Source: QWHO01 sp021404945
Lineage (GTDB): Bacteria > Vulcanimicrobiota > Xenobia > Xenobiales > QWHO01
Reading direction: 5' to 3'
Length of the DNA: 64,000 bases
Assembly (NCBI GenBank): GCA_963169765.1
Contig: CAUJEN010000140.1
Coordinates: 8,554 to 72,553 of the forward strand
Part shown: piece by piece, positions 17,630 to 26,517 of the stretch
Position numbering within the stretch: position 1 is the first letter of the stretch
Layout: each line of letters opens with the position of its first letter
Position numbers and translations under genes: made by a program
The notes under the pieces: generated by a model
Databases searched by the model: none
The model's input: the letters and a program-made list of their open reading frames with translations, nothing else
Told to the model about the DNA's origin: nothing

Positions 17630-18205
17630 TCAGCTCCTCGAGGCCGGGAGCTTCAGGCCTTTCAGGCCCTCCTCGAGAAGCTTGACCGCCTCCGGGTCGC
17701 TCTTCAAATAATTCCCGGTCACCGTGCTCTTGCCCGGCAGCTCGAGAGCCCGCACTGCGTAGAACGTTTCGCCCACCGTCACAAAGATGAGCGTGCCTCC
17801 CACGTCGGTGCGGCGTACGGCGCTCAGCCCGTTGAAATCTGTCATCTCGAGCCTGGCCTTCTGTGACATCCCGTTCTGGGCCAGAAACTCCATCGGCTCC
17901 AGTTTCTTGGGATTGGGTTCGACCTTGACTGTCACCAGCAGGAGGTTTCCGTCGATCACACCCTCTGCCCCCTCGAGGATGTCGCCGGGGTTGTAAGCGG
18001 CAACCTTGCCCGGAGCATCGATGGCCCGCATGAAAACCACTTCGTCGGCTTGTTCCGGCGGGCCACCCTCGGCACGCACCAGCCAGTCGTTACCAACAGG
18101 AAAGGAATACCCATGCTTCGGGTGGGTGAAGACCTCCGGCTTTGGGCTCGAGCAGCCCGCCGTCAGCAGGGTTACCAGGAAAAGAACAACTTGTATGGAT
18201 CGCAT
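17630..18205 (-). CDS. Putative lipoprotein, 191 residues
   Basis: A lipoprotein signal peptide with lipobox LLTAGC (Cys18) is clear. The mature part starts FTHPKHGYSFPVGNDWLVRAEG, resembling proteins that detect or bind at the cell surface through a small alpha/beta domain (PsbP-like or DUF1795-like pattern of Y-x-F-x-x-P-x-x-W), but the match is not decisive. No catalytic motif. Monocistronic between tRNA-Lys and the porin. Confidence 0.75.
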   Translation of the reverse strand: MRSIQVVLFLVTLLTAGCSSPKPEVFTHPKHGYSFPVGNDWLVRAEGGPPEQADEVVFMRAIDAPGKVAAYNPGDILEGAEGVIDGNLLLVTVKVEPNPKKLEPMEFLAQNGMSQKARLEMTDFNGLSAVRRTDVGGTLIFVTVGETFYAVRALELPGKSTVTGNYLKSDPEAVKLLEEGLKGLKLPASRS

Positions 18206-18246
18206 GCTTGCTGGTTCGTAGCTGCGACGGTTATCCCTAGGCTAAT

Positions 18247-19578
18247 TTAGAAGAGAAGCTGGTAGCGCAGGCGCCAGCCCTGGGTTCTGAAGGATGGCCC
18301 CTCGGTCTGTCGGTGGATCTCGTAGTTGAGCATGAGCCGATCATAGTTCTTGCGGTCGAGGTAGAAGTTCAGGCCCAGCACCCAGCGCTCGCGACTGTTC
18401 AAGGCGTTGTCCACCGCACTCAAGTTTGTCTGGCCATTGGCTGGATCAAGCCAGTCATAGCTTAATACGCCGTCGAACTGCTCGTTAAGTTGCACCACCG
18501 CAGTTGTGTAACCACCTGAGGCAGAAGTATCTGTTCCGGAGTAACGGTTGTAGCCCTGGCTGAAGAGCAGCTCTGCGTCCAGCTTGAAGGGCGGGTTGCG
18601 GTAGCGAGCCCCCACCCCCTGACGGCGCACCGGCAAGACCTGGGGATTGGTGGGGGAGTCCGGGGCTGTGTTGTAGAGGCCGTAGTGCAGCGAGCCGAAC
18701 AGGCCGAGGTGCTCGGTCAGGTGGTATTCCACTCGCCCCAGTACGTTGACGGCGGAAAAACCATTGAGCTGGTTGGCGCCCTGCCCGAGCACGAAAGCCA
18801 CGTCGCCGGTCAGGTCGCCGCCGCTGTCCGAGCTGAGCATGAGCCCGATGTCACGTCGATGGTAGAGGCAGTTGGTGGCATCGGAAAGCTCGATGGTGTT
18901 GGCGCTCCAGATCGCGCGCAGACCCTCGTAGCCGAAGGGAGTCTTGAACTGCCCCACTGTCAGCAGGTTGGATTGGCCGATCGTTTGATAGTAGTAGGCG
19001 TCCTCTGCCTGGATGCCGCTCAGATCCTCGAAGGGCAGCTGGGCTCTAAAGCCATTGTTCTCCGAGAGAGGGAGAGTGACGTTCAGGCGGGCTCGGCGCA
19101 GAACCAGCTCGGTTTCGGCCGGGAAGGGAGCCAGCCGATTGGTGGCCGGGCGCAGACTGCTGCTCCGGCTGGAGCCGAGCCTTCCGTCCTGGTAGTCAAC
19201 CTGGGCAAAGCCCCCGAAGGTCAGACGCTTGAGCAGCCTGAACCCGATAGGAAAAAACATCCTGGCCTCGTCGGCGTCCAGATTCGGGGGCTGGTCGGGT
19301 TGCTCGAGGGCGTCGGACGGCTCCTCCTCAATCAGGATCGTGGGGCCCGGGGCTTCGGGCACCGGCGCCTGGTCCGGGGTTTCGTGGCCCGGAGTTTGGG
19401 GTACCGGCGCCTGGTTCGGGGCTTCGTGGCCCGGAGTTTGCGGCACCGGCGCCTGGTTCGGGGCTTCTGGGGCCGGGGGTTGGGCCATCGGCGCCTGGCC
19501 CCGGGCGGGCCCGATCAGCAGGGCCAGGATCAGGGAGATTACCACGATCTTCACCCAGAGCAGCACAGGGCGCGCCAC
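18247..19578 (-). CDS. Outer-membrane porin, OprP/phosphate-selective type
   Basis: 443 residues, GTG start. Signal peptide 1-28, then a Pro-rich repeat region (30-75) built of repeated QAPVPQTPGHEAPN-like units, then a beta-barrel: alternating hydrophobic strands such as TFGGFAQVDYQDGR, LRRARLNVTLPL, VGQFKTPFGYEGL and the C-terminal WRLRYQLLF ending in Phe, the outer-membrane sorting signature. VGQFKTPFG and the LxRARL stretch are typical of OprP/OprO-type porins. Shows the host has an outer membrane. Confidence 0.85.
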   Translation of the reverse strand: MARPVLLWVKIVVISLILALLIGPARGQAPMAQPPAPEAPNQAPVPQTPGHEAPNQAPVPQTPGHETPDQAPVPEAPGPTILIEEEPSDALEQPDQPPNLDADEARMFFPIGFRLLKRLTFGGFAQVDYQDGRLGSSRSSSLRPATNRLAPFPAETELVLRRARLNVTLPLSENNGFRAQLPFEDLSGIQAEDAYYYQTIGQSNLLTVGQFKTPFGYEGLRAIWSANTIELSDATNCLYHRRDIGLMLSSDSGGDLTGDVAFVLGQGANQLNGFSAVNVLGRVEYHLTEHLGLFGSLHYGLYNTAPDSPTNPQVLPVRRQGVGARYRNPPFKLDAELLFSQGYNRYSGTDTSASGGYTTAVVQLNEQFDGVLSYDWLDPANGQTNLSAVDNALNSRERWVLGLNFYLDRKNYDRLMLNYEIHRQTEGPSFRTQGWRLRYQLLF

Positions 19579-19603
19579 TTTCGCGCCATCGCTGCACTTC
19601 CTG

Positions 19604-20194
19604 CTATCCGGGACCCGTCTTCCTGCCAGCGACGCACTCCTGGCCAGCCCAAAGGCCGACCCGCCGAAAGCCAGACTCGAATCCCAGGTCGGGCAGGGGA
19701 GCCGAGTCGTGCCATCCCAGCAGCCGAAAACCCTCCCCGGGCTCGCCTCGGGAGTCAGCCACCAGGCAGAGCCCCTTCAGCCAGTGGCGGTTTGCCGGCT
19801 CGTAAAGCAGGTCGGCGGCCAGGATGAGGTCACAGGGCTCAGGCTGCTCGCAGACGACGATCTCGAGACCATTGCGGGCTGCATTGTGGCGACAGGCCAG
19901 ACGGGCGGCCGGGTCGATATCGCAGGCCAGCACCCGGGCCGCCCCCGCTCGGGCCGCGGCCAGGGCCACCACTCCCGAGCCTGCGCCCAGGTCGCAGACG
20001 GTCTTGCCTCGCACCAGCTCAGGATGAGCCAGCAGATGGGCTCCCAGCACCCGGCCAGCCGGCCAGCAGAACGCCCAGAAGAGCGGCTCGCGCAGGTAGG
20101 CACCGCGCTCTTCGGTGCTCAGCGGACGTTGAGGGGGCTCGGCCAGGTTGAGCACCAGTCCGGGCATCACGACTCGTTCGCTCAGGGGTAGCAC
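19604..20194 (-). CDS. SAM-dependent methyltransferase (ETFBKMT/lysine-methyltransferase-like)
   Basis: 196 residues, class I methyltransferase. Motif I is VCDLGAGSGVVALAAA (68-74 for DLGAGSG), motif II ACDIDPAA, and motif IV DLILAADLLYE, close to the Nnt1/ETFB-lysine methyltransferase group. N-terminal FWAFCWPAGRVL is also typical (YWA-x-x-WP). Probably modifies a protein side chain; substrate unknown. Lies 25 bases upstream of the porin start on the same strand. Confidence 0.85.
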   Translation of the reverse strand: MLPLSERVVMPGLVLNLAEPPQRPLSTEERGAYLREPLFWAFCWPAGRVLGAHLLAHPELVRGKTVCDLGAGSGVVALAAARAGAARVLACDIDPAARLACRHNAARNGLEIVVCEQPEPCDLILAADLLYEPANRHWLKGLCLVADSRGEPGEGFRLLGWHDSAPLPDLGFESGFRRVGLWAGQECVAGRKTGPG

Positions 20195-20298
20195 CCGGGA
20201 AGGTTGGAGGGTACCGGGACGGATCCTTTCCTCTTTCTCTGCCCAGGTCGCCCGAGCAGCCGCGCTTGACCTGCGCGGGATTACGCCACGACCTGCCA

Positions 20299-20497
20299 GA
20301 GATCACGCACGCAGCAGGCCGTTCTCACGATCCCGAGGAGATCACGACGAAAGCCCGTTCTCCGATCCACCCCACAGACGGATCATGATCCGCTCGCGAG
20401 GAGATCACGACGAAAGCCCGTTCTCCCGACCCGCCCCGCAGACGAATCATGATCCGCTTGCGAGGAGATCACGACGAAAGCCCGTTCTCCGCCCGAG
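20299..20497. repeat. 63-bp tandem repeat, three copies plus a degenerate one
   Basis: A 30-base core starting CGAGGAGATCACGACGAAAG begins at 20334, 20397 and 20461, with a degenerate copy near 20299. The sequence between cores is itself similar and contains a 14-bp palindrome, CGGATCATGATCCG (20379-20392). It lies just upstream of the membrane protein gene. Because the spacers are related, it is not a CRISPR array. Confidence 0.85.
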
Positions 20498-20574
20498 TGA
20501 GCGTGAGTAAGCTAGCGCGCGCTTTGCAGGCACGGCGGGGAGGAGCGGTCCGTCCGCCGGTTGAATCAGGCTCG

Positions 20575-20910
20575 GTGATCATCAAGGCTGGTTTCCTCTC
20601 CTCGATTCTGGTCTACGGACTGGTGGGCTGGGTTATCTCCAGCCAGGCCGCCGAGGCTTCCGGGTTGCCCGAGCAGACACGCCACAGCTTGAGTCTGGCG
20701 CTGGGAGCTGTTTTCGTCTTCCAGGCCTTGTTTGCGGCTCTCTTTTTGCCCCGTCTGATGCGCAATCGGCGCAACCTGCCCCTGGTGCAGATGGCCATCT
20801 ACGAGGCTGGCGCCTTGATGGGACTGGTTCTCACCCTGCTCACGAATGATCCCATCTACACCGCCTACTTCGGCGTGCCGGCCTTCGTCCTCATTCTGTT
20901 GACTCGCTAA
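20575..20910 (+). CDS. Small integral membrane protein
   Basis: 111 residues from the GTG at 20575; the longer frame to 20449 would translate the upstream repeat array and is unlikely. Four hydrophobic segments: AGFLSSILVYGLVGWVI, LSLALGAVFVFQALFAALF, LVQMAIYEAGALMGLVLTLL and YFGVPAFVLILL. The layout resembles small DUF-type four-helix membrane proteins. No functional motif. Confidence 0.7.
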   Translation: MIIKAGFLSSILVYGLVGWVISSQAAEASGLPEQTRHSLSLALGAVFVFQALFAALFLPRLMRNRRNLPLVQMAIYEAGALMGLVLTLLTNDPIYTAYFGVPAFVLILLTR

Positions 20911-20976
20911 GAGAAGCGCAGACGTCACGAGGATTTTTTGCACGCGCCCCGCCGCGACGGAGCGCGTGGCCGGCGA

Positions 20977-21753
20977 TCAGGCCGCTGGCACCGCCTCCAC
21001 GGCCTGTTCGAGCAGCGTGCGCGGCCAGGCGCCGGGTCGGCTCTCCATCACCTGCAAGCGCGAGCGCACCGACAGGTCGTTCTCGATCCACCAGCTGCCG
21101 AGGAAGACCCGGCTCTGATCGGGGGAGAAGCGCGCTCCGAAGCGCATTTTCCCATCGGGAGGCAGCAGCGTTCTATCCTCTTGCGTCTGAAGATCGCGAA
21201 CCGAGACCCCCCCCTCGTGGCAGTAGACCATCTGCCGGCCATCGGCTGAGAGGCTGAAGTCTTCGAAGCAACCCCGGGTCAGCTCGCCACCCTCCCCCGT
21301 GTCAGGATCAATGCGCAGCACTCCCTGATCGGTCAGCAGAGCCAGGCCCTCGGGCAAACGCTCCAGAGGGCCGCTCAGGGGGGCGGGAACCTCCACCTGC
21401 TGGGGACGGCCACCCGGCTTTTTCTGGCGGTACAGCTTCCCCTCGCTGGTATAGAAGAGCTCGCCCGACGGGCCGAGCAGGCAGTCCTCCATCTCGTCGC
21501 GGGTCCAGACGGTACCCAGCTGACCGGGGCGTTTCTCGATCAGCATGGAGTCCATACGAAAGATCGGGGTGGCTGCCGCTGACCAACCGGGCGAGCGCTC
21601 ATCGGCACTCTGGTAGGTGGACAGGGGAACCAGAGACTCGAAGCGGTCCTGAGCCGCATCCTCCCCCTGGCGGTAGGTCGCCAGGTAGACGTCGCCGATC
21701 GGGTTGTAGGGGTGCTGCTGCAGGGTGACCAGGACCGGGTAGACTGTGGACAT
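20977..21753 (-). CDS. Beta-propeller-like hypothetical protein
   Basis: 258 residues, ATG with GGAGG upstream. Repeating blade-like segments such as LGPSGELFYTSEGKLYRQ, LALLTDQGVLRIDPDTG, FSLSADGRQMVYCHEGGVSVRDL and ARFSPDQSRVFLGSWW look like TolB/WD40-type propeller blades. No signal peptide, so probably cytoplasmic. Function unknown. Confidence 0.75.
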   Translation of the reverse strand: MSTVYPVLVTLQQHPYNPIGDVYLATYRQGEDAAQDRFESLVPLSTYQSADERSPGWSAAATPIFRMDSMLIEKRPGQLGTVWTRDEMEDCLLGPSGELFYTSEGKLYRQKKPGGRPQQVEVPAPLSGPLERLPEGLALLTDQGVLRIDPDTGEGGELTRGCFEDFSLSADGRQMVYCHEGGVSVRDLQTQEDRTLLPPDGKMRFGARFSPDQSRVFLGSWWIENDLSVRSRLQVMESRPGAWPRTLLEQAVEAVPAA

Positions 21754-21890
21754 CGTTACCTCCGTTGCTTGGGATGCATCCAGCCTAGCCGGTGGCGGCC
21801 CGTTTCTCTGGTTCGTGGGTTGCCGGGATGTAAGCAGCTCTTGAAGATTCTGTTGACTTTTTATGAACGCGGGAGCGGGAGACCCGCGGG

Positions 21891-22400
21891 CTACAAAGCG
21901 CCGCTGTCTTGCAGGCGCAAGAAGCGATTCAAGCTCGGGTTGGGCGTCCCCACCGCTCCTCCGCGCAGGTCTTGAGCCACATCAAGGTCTGCCTCCAGCA
22001 CCCTCTGCGCATCCGGAGCCGCGCGGGCTCCGGTTCGGCCGACCGAGGTGATCCTGACCACGCCATAAGGTGCGACCGAGAAGGTCTGGTCCACGATCAC
22101 GGTATAGCTCCCCACCACCGCGCCGGTGGAGTCGACCATATCCTCCGACCAGCTGAACACGGTCTGGTCATCCCCTCCTCGCCTGGGGAAGTGGAGATCG
22201 GTGGACAGCTTGACCAGGGCATCCTCGAGGCCGGCTCGGGCCAGCCAGTAGGCCTGGCTGGCTCGCGCGGCGCTGGCGGCGGCCCGGCTGCGGGTTGCGC
22301 TGGTGCCGAGAAAGGCCATGCCCATGACGAAAAGCAAGAGCAGCAAGAGCAGCGAGAGCACCAGCACGAAGCCGCGTGTCAGGCTTACAGGCCGGGGCAC
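21891..22400 (-). CDS. PilX-like minor pilin / pilus assembly protein
   Basis: 169 residues from a GTG at 22400 that lies inside the upstream pilin gene (16-base overlap), implying translational coupling. The N-terminus RGFVLVLSLLLLLLLFVMGMAFLG followed by S-R-x-A-A-A-x-A-x-x-A-x-x-A-R-A-G-L-E-D-A is typical of PilX/GspK-type proteins that help start type IV pilus or type II pseudopilus assembly. The remainder is a short globular domain. Confidence 0.75.
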   Translation of the reverse strand: MPRPVSLTRGFVLVLSLLLLLLLFVMGMAFLGTSATRSRAAASAARASQAYWLARAGLEDALVKLSTDLHFPRRGGDDQTVFSWSEDMVDSTGAVVGSYTVIVDQTFSVAPYGVVRITSVGRTGARAAPDAQRVLEADLDVAQDLRGGAVGTPNPSLNRFLRLQDSGAL

Positions 22401-22921
22401 CAGGTCTCCAGGCGCAGGACCTGCACCACTCCGTTTTGATGATAGCTGGCTTCGATCTGCAGGCTCCCGCTGGGAAGAAACTCGGCTGACAGGCCGGCCA
22501 CGTTGGTGGCCAGGGGGCCTGTCTCAGCGTCAGAGGGCGAGGTGGCCTGGCGCATCAGCTGGTTGCCCTGCAGGGAGTAGAGCACCGTCATGAGGCTTCC
22601 AGAGGGCTGAGGATTCCAGTTGGTCGGCAGGGGTGAAGGGAGGGTGCCGGGCAGGGCCGAGAATTGGGGGACGAAACGGCGGAACTGAACTTGCCCGGCC
22701 GGTCCCCCTCCCGGAGGGGGGTGACTGAAGCTTACGGCCAGGCGTGCCTCGGTAGCCATCTGCTCCAGGGCCTGCAAGAGGTTGCGGCCCGTCTGCTTGC
22801 CCTGATCCGCGCGAAGCACGCGGGCGTAGTCGCTGACCAGCACTGCCGCCACCCCCAGCAACATCAAGAGGACGGCGCCGGTCAAAAGGACCTCGATGAT
22901 GCTCAGCCCGGCTCGTCTCAT
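22385..22921 (-). CDS. Prepilin-type N-methylation protein (pseudopilin)
   Basis: 178 residues from the ATG at 22921. The N-terminus MRRAGLSIIEVLLTGAVLLMLLG is a class III prepilin leader, with cleavage expected between Ala4 and Gly5 and Glu at +5 (IIEVL). The rest is a small beta-rich head domain, probably PilW/GspJ-like. The start overlaps the end of the broken upstream gene (ATGA if that frame is restored), and PilX-like follows, so this is a minor-pilin cluster. Confidence 0.82.
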   Translation of the reverse strand: MRRAGLSIIEVLLTGAVLLMLLGVAAVLVSDYARVLRADQGKQTGRNLLQALEQMATEARLAVSFSHPPPGGGPAGQVQFRRFVPQFSALPGTLPSPLPTNWNPQPSGSLMTVLYSLQGNQLMRQATSPSDAETGPLATNVAGLSAEFLPSGSLQIEASYHQNGVVQVLRLETWCPGL

Positions 22922-23256
22922 GGACCCTCCAGCGAGATGGGGGGGTCTCGCCCCAGTAGTCTCGCCCCGCGTAGCGGGCTCGGACCCGGAGCTGGCAGGT
23001 GCCCCCGGTGTAGACCGGAGGATGCAGAGGAATCTGGACCAGGTTGGTAAGCGTGGCCTGGTCACCTACCCAGGTCTGGGTGAGGGTGCCGCTCCCCGTA
23101 GCCGGCTTGAGATACCATTGGAAGGTGACGTTGCGAGCGTGGTTTTCTGCTGCGGCTCGAGCTGCACACCTGGCGCAACGGGTCGGCGGCAAACTCCGCC
23201 GGGCCTTGCGGCCTGCGGCGCCGCACTCACCGGTGGGCAACGCCTTCTCCCGTCAT
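22918..23256 (-). pseudogene. Broken pilus-associated gene fragment (frameshifted)
   Basis: The minus-strand frame between glcF and the pseudopilin gene is coding-like (NVTFQWYLKPATGSGTLTQ, then TGGTCQLRVRARYAGRDYWGE). An ATG at 23256 overlaps the glcF stop (ATGA) but runs into a stop after nine codons, so at least one frameshift lies near 23.15-23.23 kb. At the other end, one extra base in the seven-G run at 22939-22945 would give an ending PPISLEGP with TGA overlapping the next ATG. It looks like a small gene with two indels. Confidence 0.45.
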
Positions 23257-24488
23257 CGCCCTGTGGCCCTATAGGCCCGCGCCAGCAGCACCATCGGGTG
23301 CTCGGCCCGCACTCGCCCCCCTCGCAGCCTGAGCCCCTGGCGAATCTGCAGCAGGCAACCCGGGTTGGCCACTCCCACCACCTCGGCCCCGGTGGATTCG
23401 ATGGCGTTCAGCTTGTCCTCGAGCAGCTCGCCGGCTGTTTCAGGGTGGGTCAGGTTGTAGATGCCAGCGCTACCGCAGCAGCGGTCGGCCCGGGGTAGCT
23501 CCACGAGCTCGGTTGCCAGGCCGCGCATGATCTCGCGGGGGGGCGCGGTCACGCCCTGGCCGTGAGCCAGGTGGCAGGCGTCGTGATAGGTAAAACGGCC
23601 GCTCAGGGGACGCTCGGGCCGTTGCCAGCCCAGCTCGACGAGCAGCTCATGCACGTCGCGCGCCTGGAGGCCCTGGCAATGGTGCTTCATGCAAGCGCCG
23701 CAGCCGGCCGAGTTGACGGCCACCAGCTCGCAACCCTGGAAGGCCTCCGTCAGTCGAGCGGCCAGCTTGCGGGCCGTGGGCAGCTGGCCCGAGTGGGCGT
23801 GCAGCGCTCCGCAGCAGCCCTGCGAGGGGGGCACCACCACGGTACAACCGTTGCGCCGCAAGACCTCCACCGTGGCGAGGTTCTCCTCGACGAAGAGCAC
23901 GTCCATCACGCAGCCAAGCAGCATGCCGACCCTTTTGCGCTCGCGGCCATAAGCGGGATGCTCGCCCACCAGAGTGTCATACGAGCTGTGAAAGGGCACC
24001 GGGGGCAGCATGCTCTCAGCCTCCTGCAGTCGCAGGGCCCGCAGCAATCCGCTGAAGCGCACCGCCCGGGCCAGGCCGCTCTTCTGGTAGAGCCACAGCA
24101 GACGGGCCAGCACGCGCAGCCTTCCCGGCCCCTCGAACAGCTTGAAGGGCAGCTTCTGCCACCATGCCAGCCGGCGCCGGGCCAGCTGATCGCGCCCGGC
24201 CTCCAGCAACGATCCGTAATCGACCCCGGCCGGGCAGGCCGTAGTGCAGGCCAGACAACCGAGGCAGAAGTCGAGCTCTTCGGCCAGCACCGACGAGTCG
24301 AGCTGCATGTCTCCCTCCGAGACGGCCCGCATCAGGGCGATGCGCCCGCGCGGCGAGGACTGCTCGCGACCGGTCAGCTGGTAGGTGGGGCAGGCGGGCA
24401 GGCACATGCCGCAGCGCATGCAGTTGAGCAGCTCTTCCGGCGGGGGAGCGTCCTCGAAATGCCAGTTGCCTTCGGGCCGCAGGTTCAT
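23253..24488 (-). CDS. glcF: Glycolate oxidase iron-sulfur subunit
   Basis: 411 residues from the ATG at 24488, which overlaps the glcD stop by 4 bases; the longer frame to 25361 is antisense shadow. Two 4Fe-4S binding motifs, CMRCGMCLPACP (C23-C33) and CLGCLACTTACP (C75-C85), are followed by two CCG domains (GCVMDVLF with CCGALHAHSG, and DACHLAHGQG with RCCGSAG). It passes electrons from the flavin subunit GlcD to the quinone pool. The third subunit GlcE is not seen nearby, so this may be a two-subunit D-2-hydroxyacid dehydrogenase. Confidence 0.93.
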   Translation of the reverse strand: MNLRPEGNWHFEDAPPPEELLNCMRCGMCLPACPTYQLTGREQSSPRGRIALMRAVSEGDMQLDSSVLAEELDFCLGCLACTTACPAGVDYGSLLEAGRDQLARRRLAWWQKLPFKLFEGPGRLRVLARLLWLYQKSGLARAVRFSGLLRALRLQEAESMLPPVPFHSSYDTLVGEHPAYGRERKRVGMLLGCVMDVLFVEENLATVEVLRRNGCTVVVPPSQGCCGALHAHSGQLPTARKLAARLTEAFQGCELVAVNSAGCGACMKHHCQGLQARDVHELLVELGWQRPERPLSGRFTYHDACHLAHGQGVTAPPREIMRGLATELVELPRADRCCGSAGIYNLTHPETAGELLEDKLNAIESTGAEVVGVANPGCLLQIRQGLRLRGGRVRAEHPMVLLARAYRATGR

Positions 24489-25891
24489 CGCGCCGCCTCG
24501 CAGCGGGGCCGCGAGCTGAACATCTTGCCCGGATTGAGCACCTGGCGCGGATCCATCGACTCGCGAAAGCGCCGCATGGTTTCGAGGCCATGGGGGCCTA
24601 CCAGGCCCTCCATGAAGTCTTTCTTGAGCAGGCCCACCCCGTGCTCGCCGGTGATGGATCCGCCCAGCTCCACCGCTTTCTCGACGATGCGCCGGAAGGC
24701 GCGGTGCATGCGCTCCACCTCGTCCTGGTTGCGCTCGTCCATCAAGATGGTGGGGTGCAGATTGCCGTCGCCGGCGTGCCCGAAGGTACCGATCATGAGG
24801 TCTTCCTCGCGGGCCACCCGCTGCACGAACTCCACCATCTCCACCAGCCGGCTGCGCGGCACGCTGACATCTTCGAGCACCGTGGTGGGGCGCAGGCGAG
24901 CCAGCGAGGGGAAGGCCAGGCGGCGGGCCGAGGCCAGCTGCAGGGCCTCGGCCGGGGTGGCCGCCACTTGCAGCGAGCGCGCCCCGTGCTTGCGGGCCAG
25001 CTCGGCCATGCGCTCGGCTTCCTCCTCCACCACCGCCGGATGGCCGTCGCTCTCCATCAGCAGCACCGCCTCGGCGTCGGTGGGCAGAGCGATGCTGGCC
25101 GCCTGCTCCACGCAGCGCAGGGTGACCTGGTCGAGAAACTCCAGCGTGGCCGGGATGATGCGGGCGGCGATGATGGCGGCCACGGTCTCGGCCGCCCCGG
25201 CCATGCGATCGTAGACCGCCAGCATGGTCTTCCGGGCCCTGGGCCTGGGCAGCAGGCGCACCAGGATCTTGGTGAACACGCCCAGCGTGCCCTCCGAGCC
25301 CACGAACAGCTGGCGCAGGTTGTAGCCGGCCACGTCCTTGGCGTTCTTGCCCCCGGTCCACATGACCTCACCGGTGGGCAGCACGACCTCCAGGCCCATC
25401 ACGTAGTCGCGCGTGACACCGTACTTCAGGCCCCGCAGACCGCCCGCGTTCTCGGCCACGTTACCGCCCAGCGTGCACACCTTCATGCTGCCCGGGTCGG
25501 GGGGGTAGAACAGGTCCACCGCCTCCACGGCGGCGTGCAGGTTGGCCGTGATCACCCCCGGCTCGACGGTGGCGGTCAGGTTCTGCTGGTCGATCTCGAG
25601 CACCCGGTTCATGGGCAGGGTGCACAGCACGACGCAGTCGTCCACCGGCACCGCCCCGCCCGACAGACCCGTGCCCGAGCCGCGGGGCACCACCTTGAAG
25701 CCCAGATCGTTGGCCAGGCGCAGCACGCCGGCCACGTGGTCGGTGCCGTGAGCCATCACCACGGCGGCCGGCTGGTGGCGCATCAGGGCGGTGCCGTCGT
25801 AGGAGTAGGGCAGGCACTGGTCGGGATCGGTGATCAGGTTGGAGGGCCCCACCAGCTCGCGCAGGCGGTCGGTAACGGAGGAAGGGAGCAC
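24485..25891 (-). CDS. glcD: Glycolate oxidase FAD-binding subunit
   Basis: 468 residues from the GTG at 25891. An ATG at 25984 would reach into the divergent gene, and the residues it adds are not typical of the family. The VAO-type FAD-binding domain has VVPRGSGTGLSGGAVP and FVGSEGTLGV. The C-terminal domain has GHAGDGNLHP and SITGEHGVGLLK with the metal/substrate His residues. It oxidises glycolate or a similar 2-hydroxyacid and works with GlcF, to which it is coupled by ATGA. Confidence 0.93.
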   Translation of the reverse strand: MLPSSVTDRLRELVGPSNLITDPDQCLPYSYDGTALMRHQPAAVVMAHGTDHVAGVLRLANDLGFKVVPRGSGTGLSGGAVPVDDCVVLCTLPMNRVLEIDQQNLTATVEPGVITANLHAAVEAVDLFYPPDPGSMKVCTLGGNVAENAGGLRGLKYGVTRDYVMGLEVVLPTGEVMWTGGKNAKDVAGYNLRQLFVGSEGTLGVFTKILVRLLPRPRARKTMLAVYDRMAGAAETVAAIIAARIIPATLEFLDQVTLRCVEQAASIALPTDAEAVLLMESDGHPAVVEEEAERMAELARKHGARSLQVAATPAEALQLASARRLAFPSLARLRPTTVLEDVSVPRSRLVEMVEFVQRVAREEDLMIGTFGHAGDGNLHPTILMDERNQDEVERMHRAFRRIVEKAVELGGSITGEHGVGLLKKDFMEGLVGPHGLETMRRFRESMDPRQVLNPGKMFSSRPRCEAAR

Positions 25892-25964
25892 GAGCCTGGC
25901 TTCGCTGCCGGGGGGATTCTCCTCTCGGCAAGGTCCCGCGGCGGATATCAGCGAACCTCTCGGG

Positions 25965-26474
25965 GTGAGTCGCAGGGTGTTCATCTGGGGGGCGGTGCTG
26001 CTCTGCTCCGGGCTATCCATCGCGGCCAACTTTGGATTCGCGCGCGGCTACCTGGGCGCCATCGGCCTGGTGTTGCTCTTTCGATACTGGCCAGAAGCCT
26101 TCCATCACGGTTACGGGTGGGGATGCTACGCTCCTGTCCTCGGGTTGCTCCTGGTTTCGCAGTCGCTCGTGCCCCGGTTCCTGGAGGTCCGCGCGCAGGG
26201 GAAGGCCAGGACTTGTCAGGAGAATCTGGTGACTCTGGCTGAGGCCCTCCGAGCGCAGGCCGCCAAGAACGAGGGACGGTATCCCCTCAAGCTCGAGCAG
26301 CTTCCCCTGAAGAAGTTGCCGGTTTGTCCGTTAGAAGGGCCGGGTTATCAAGAGCTTTCGGTCATGACCGAATATGGCTTCGTTCTCTGCTGCTCCGGAG
26401 AGCGGCACCGGATGCCCGAGCTGGAGCGATTTCCGGTGGTGATGAGCAGGTTCGCCCCTCGCCGTGAGCGGTGA
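25965..26474 (+). CDS. Membrane protein with pilin-like C-terminal domain
   Basis: 169 residues from the GTG at 25965, divergent from glcD with 73 bases between. Three hydrophobic stretches (VFIWGAVLLCSGLSIAANF, LGAIGLVLLFRYWP, YAPVLGLLLVSQSLV) precede a domain with CQENLVTLAEALRAQAAKN, RYPLKLEQLP and LPVCPLEGPGYQ, a pattern common in bacterial pseudopilin-derived proteins. Function unknown; the pilin genes nearby may be related. Confidence 0.65.
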   Translation: MSRRVFIWGAVLLCSGLSIAANFGFARGYLGAIGLVLLFRYWPEAFHHGYGWGCYAPVLGLLLVSQSLVPRFLEVRAQGKARTCQENLVTLAEALRAQAAKNEGRYPLKLEQLPLKKLPVCPLEGPGYQELSVMTEYGFVLCCSGERHRMPELERFPVVMSRFAPRRER

Positions 26475-26517
26475 CCGCATTGTTCTTCGATGAGCTGGCA
26501 GGTGAGGAAGTTCGACC

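Noticed and set aside
20334..20490. Regular repeats with about 33-base spacers, like a tiny CRISPR array
   Set aside because: The 'spacers' are similar to each other, only three copies exist, and the location is far from the cas genes.
24590..26242. 550-codon plus-strand frame opposite glcD
   Set aside because: His/Gly/Gln-rich shadow composition; glcD on the other strand is clearly coding.
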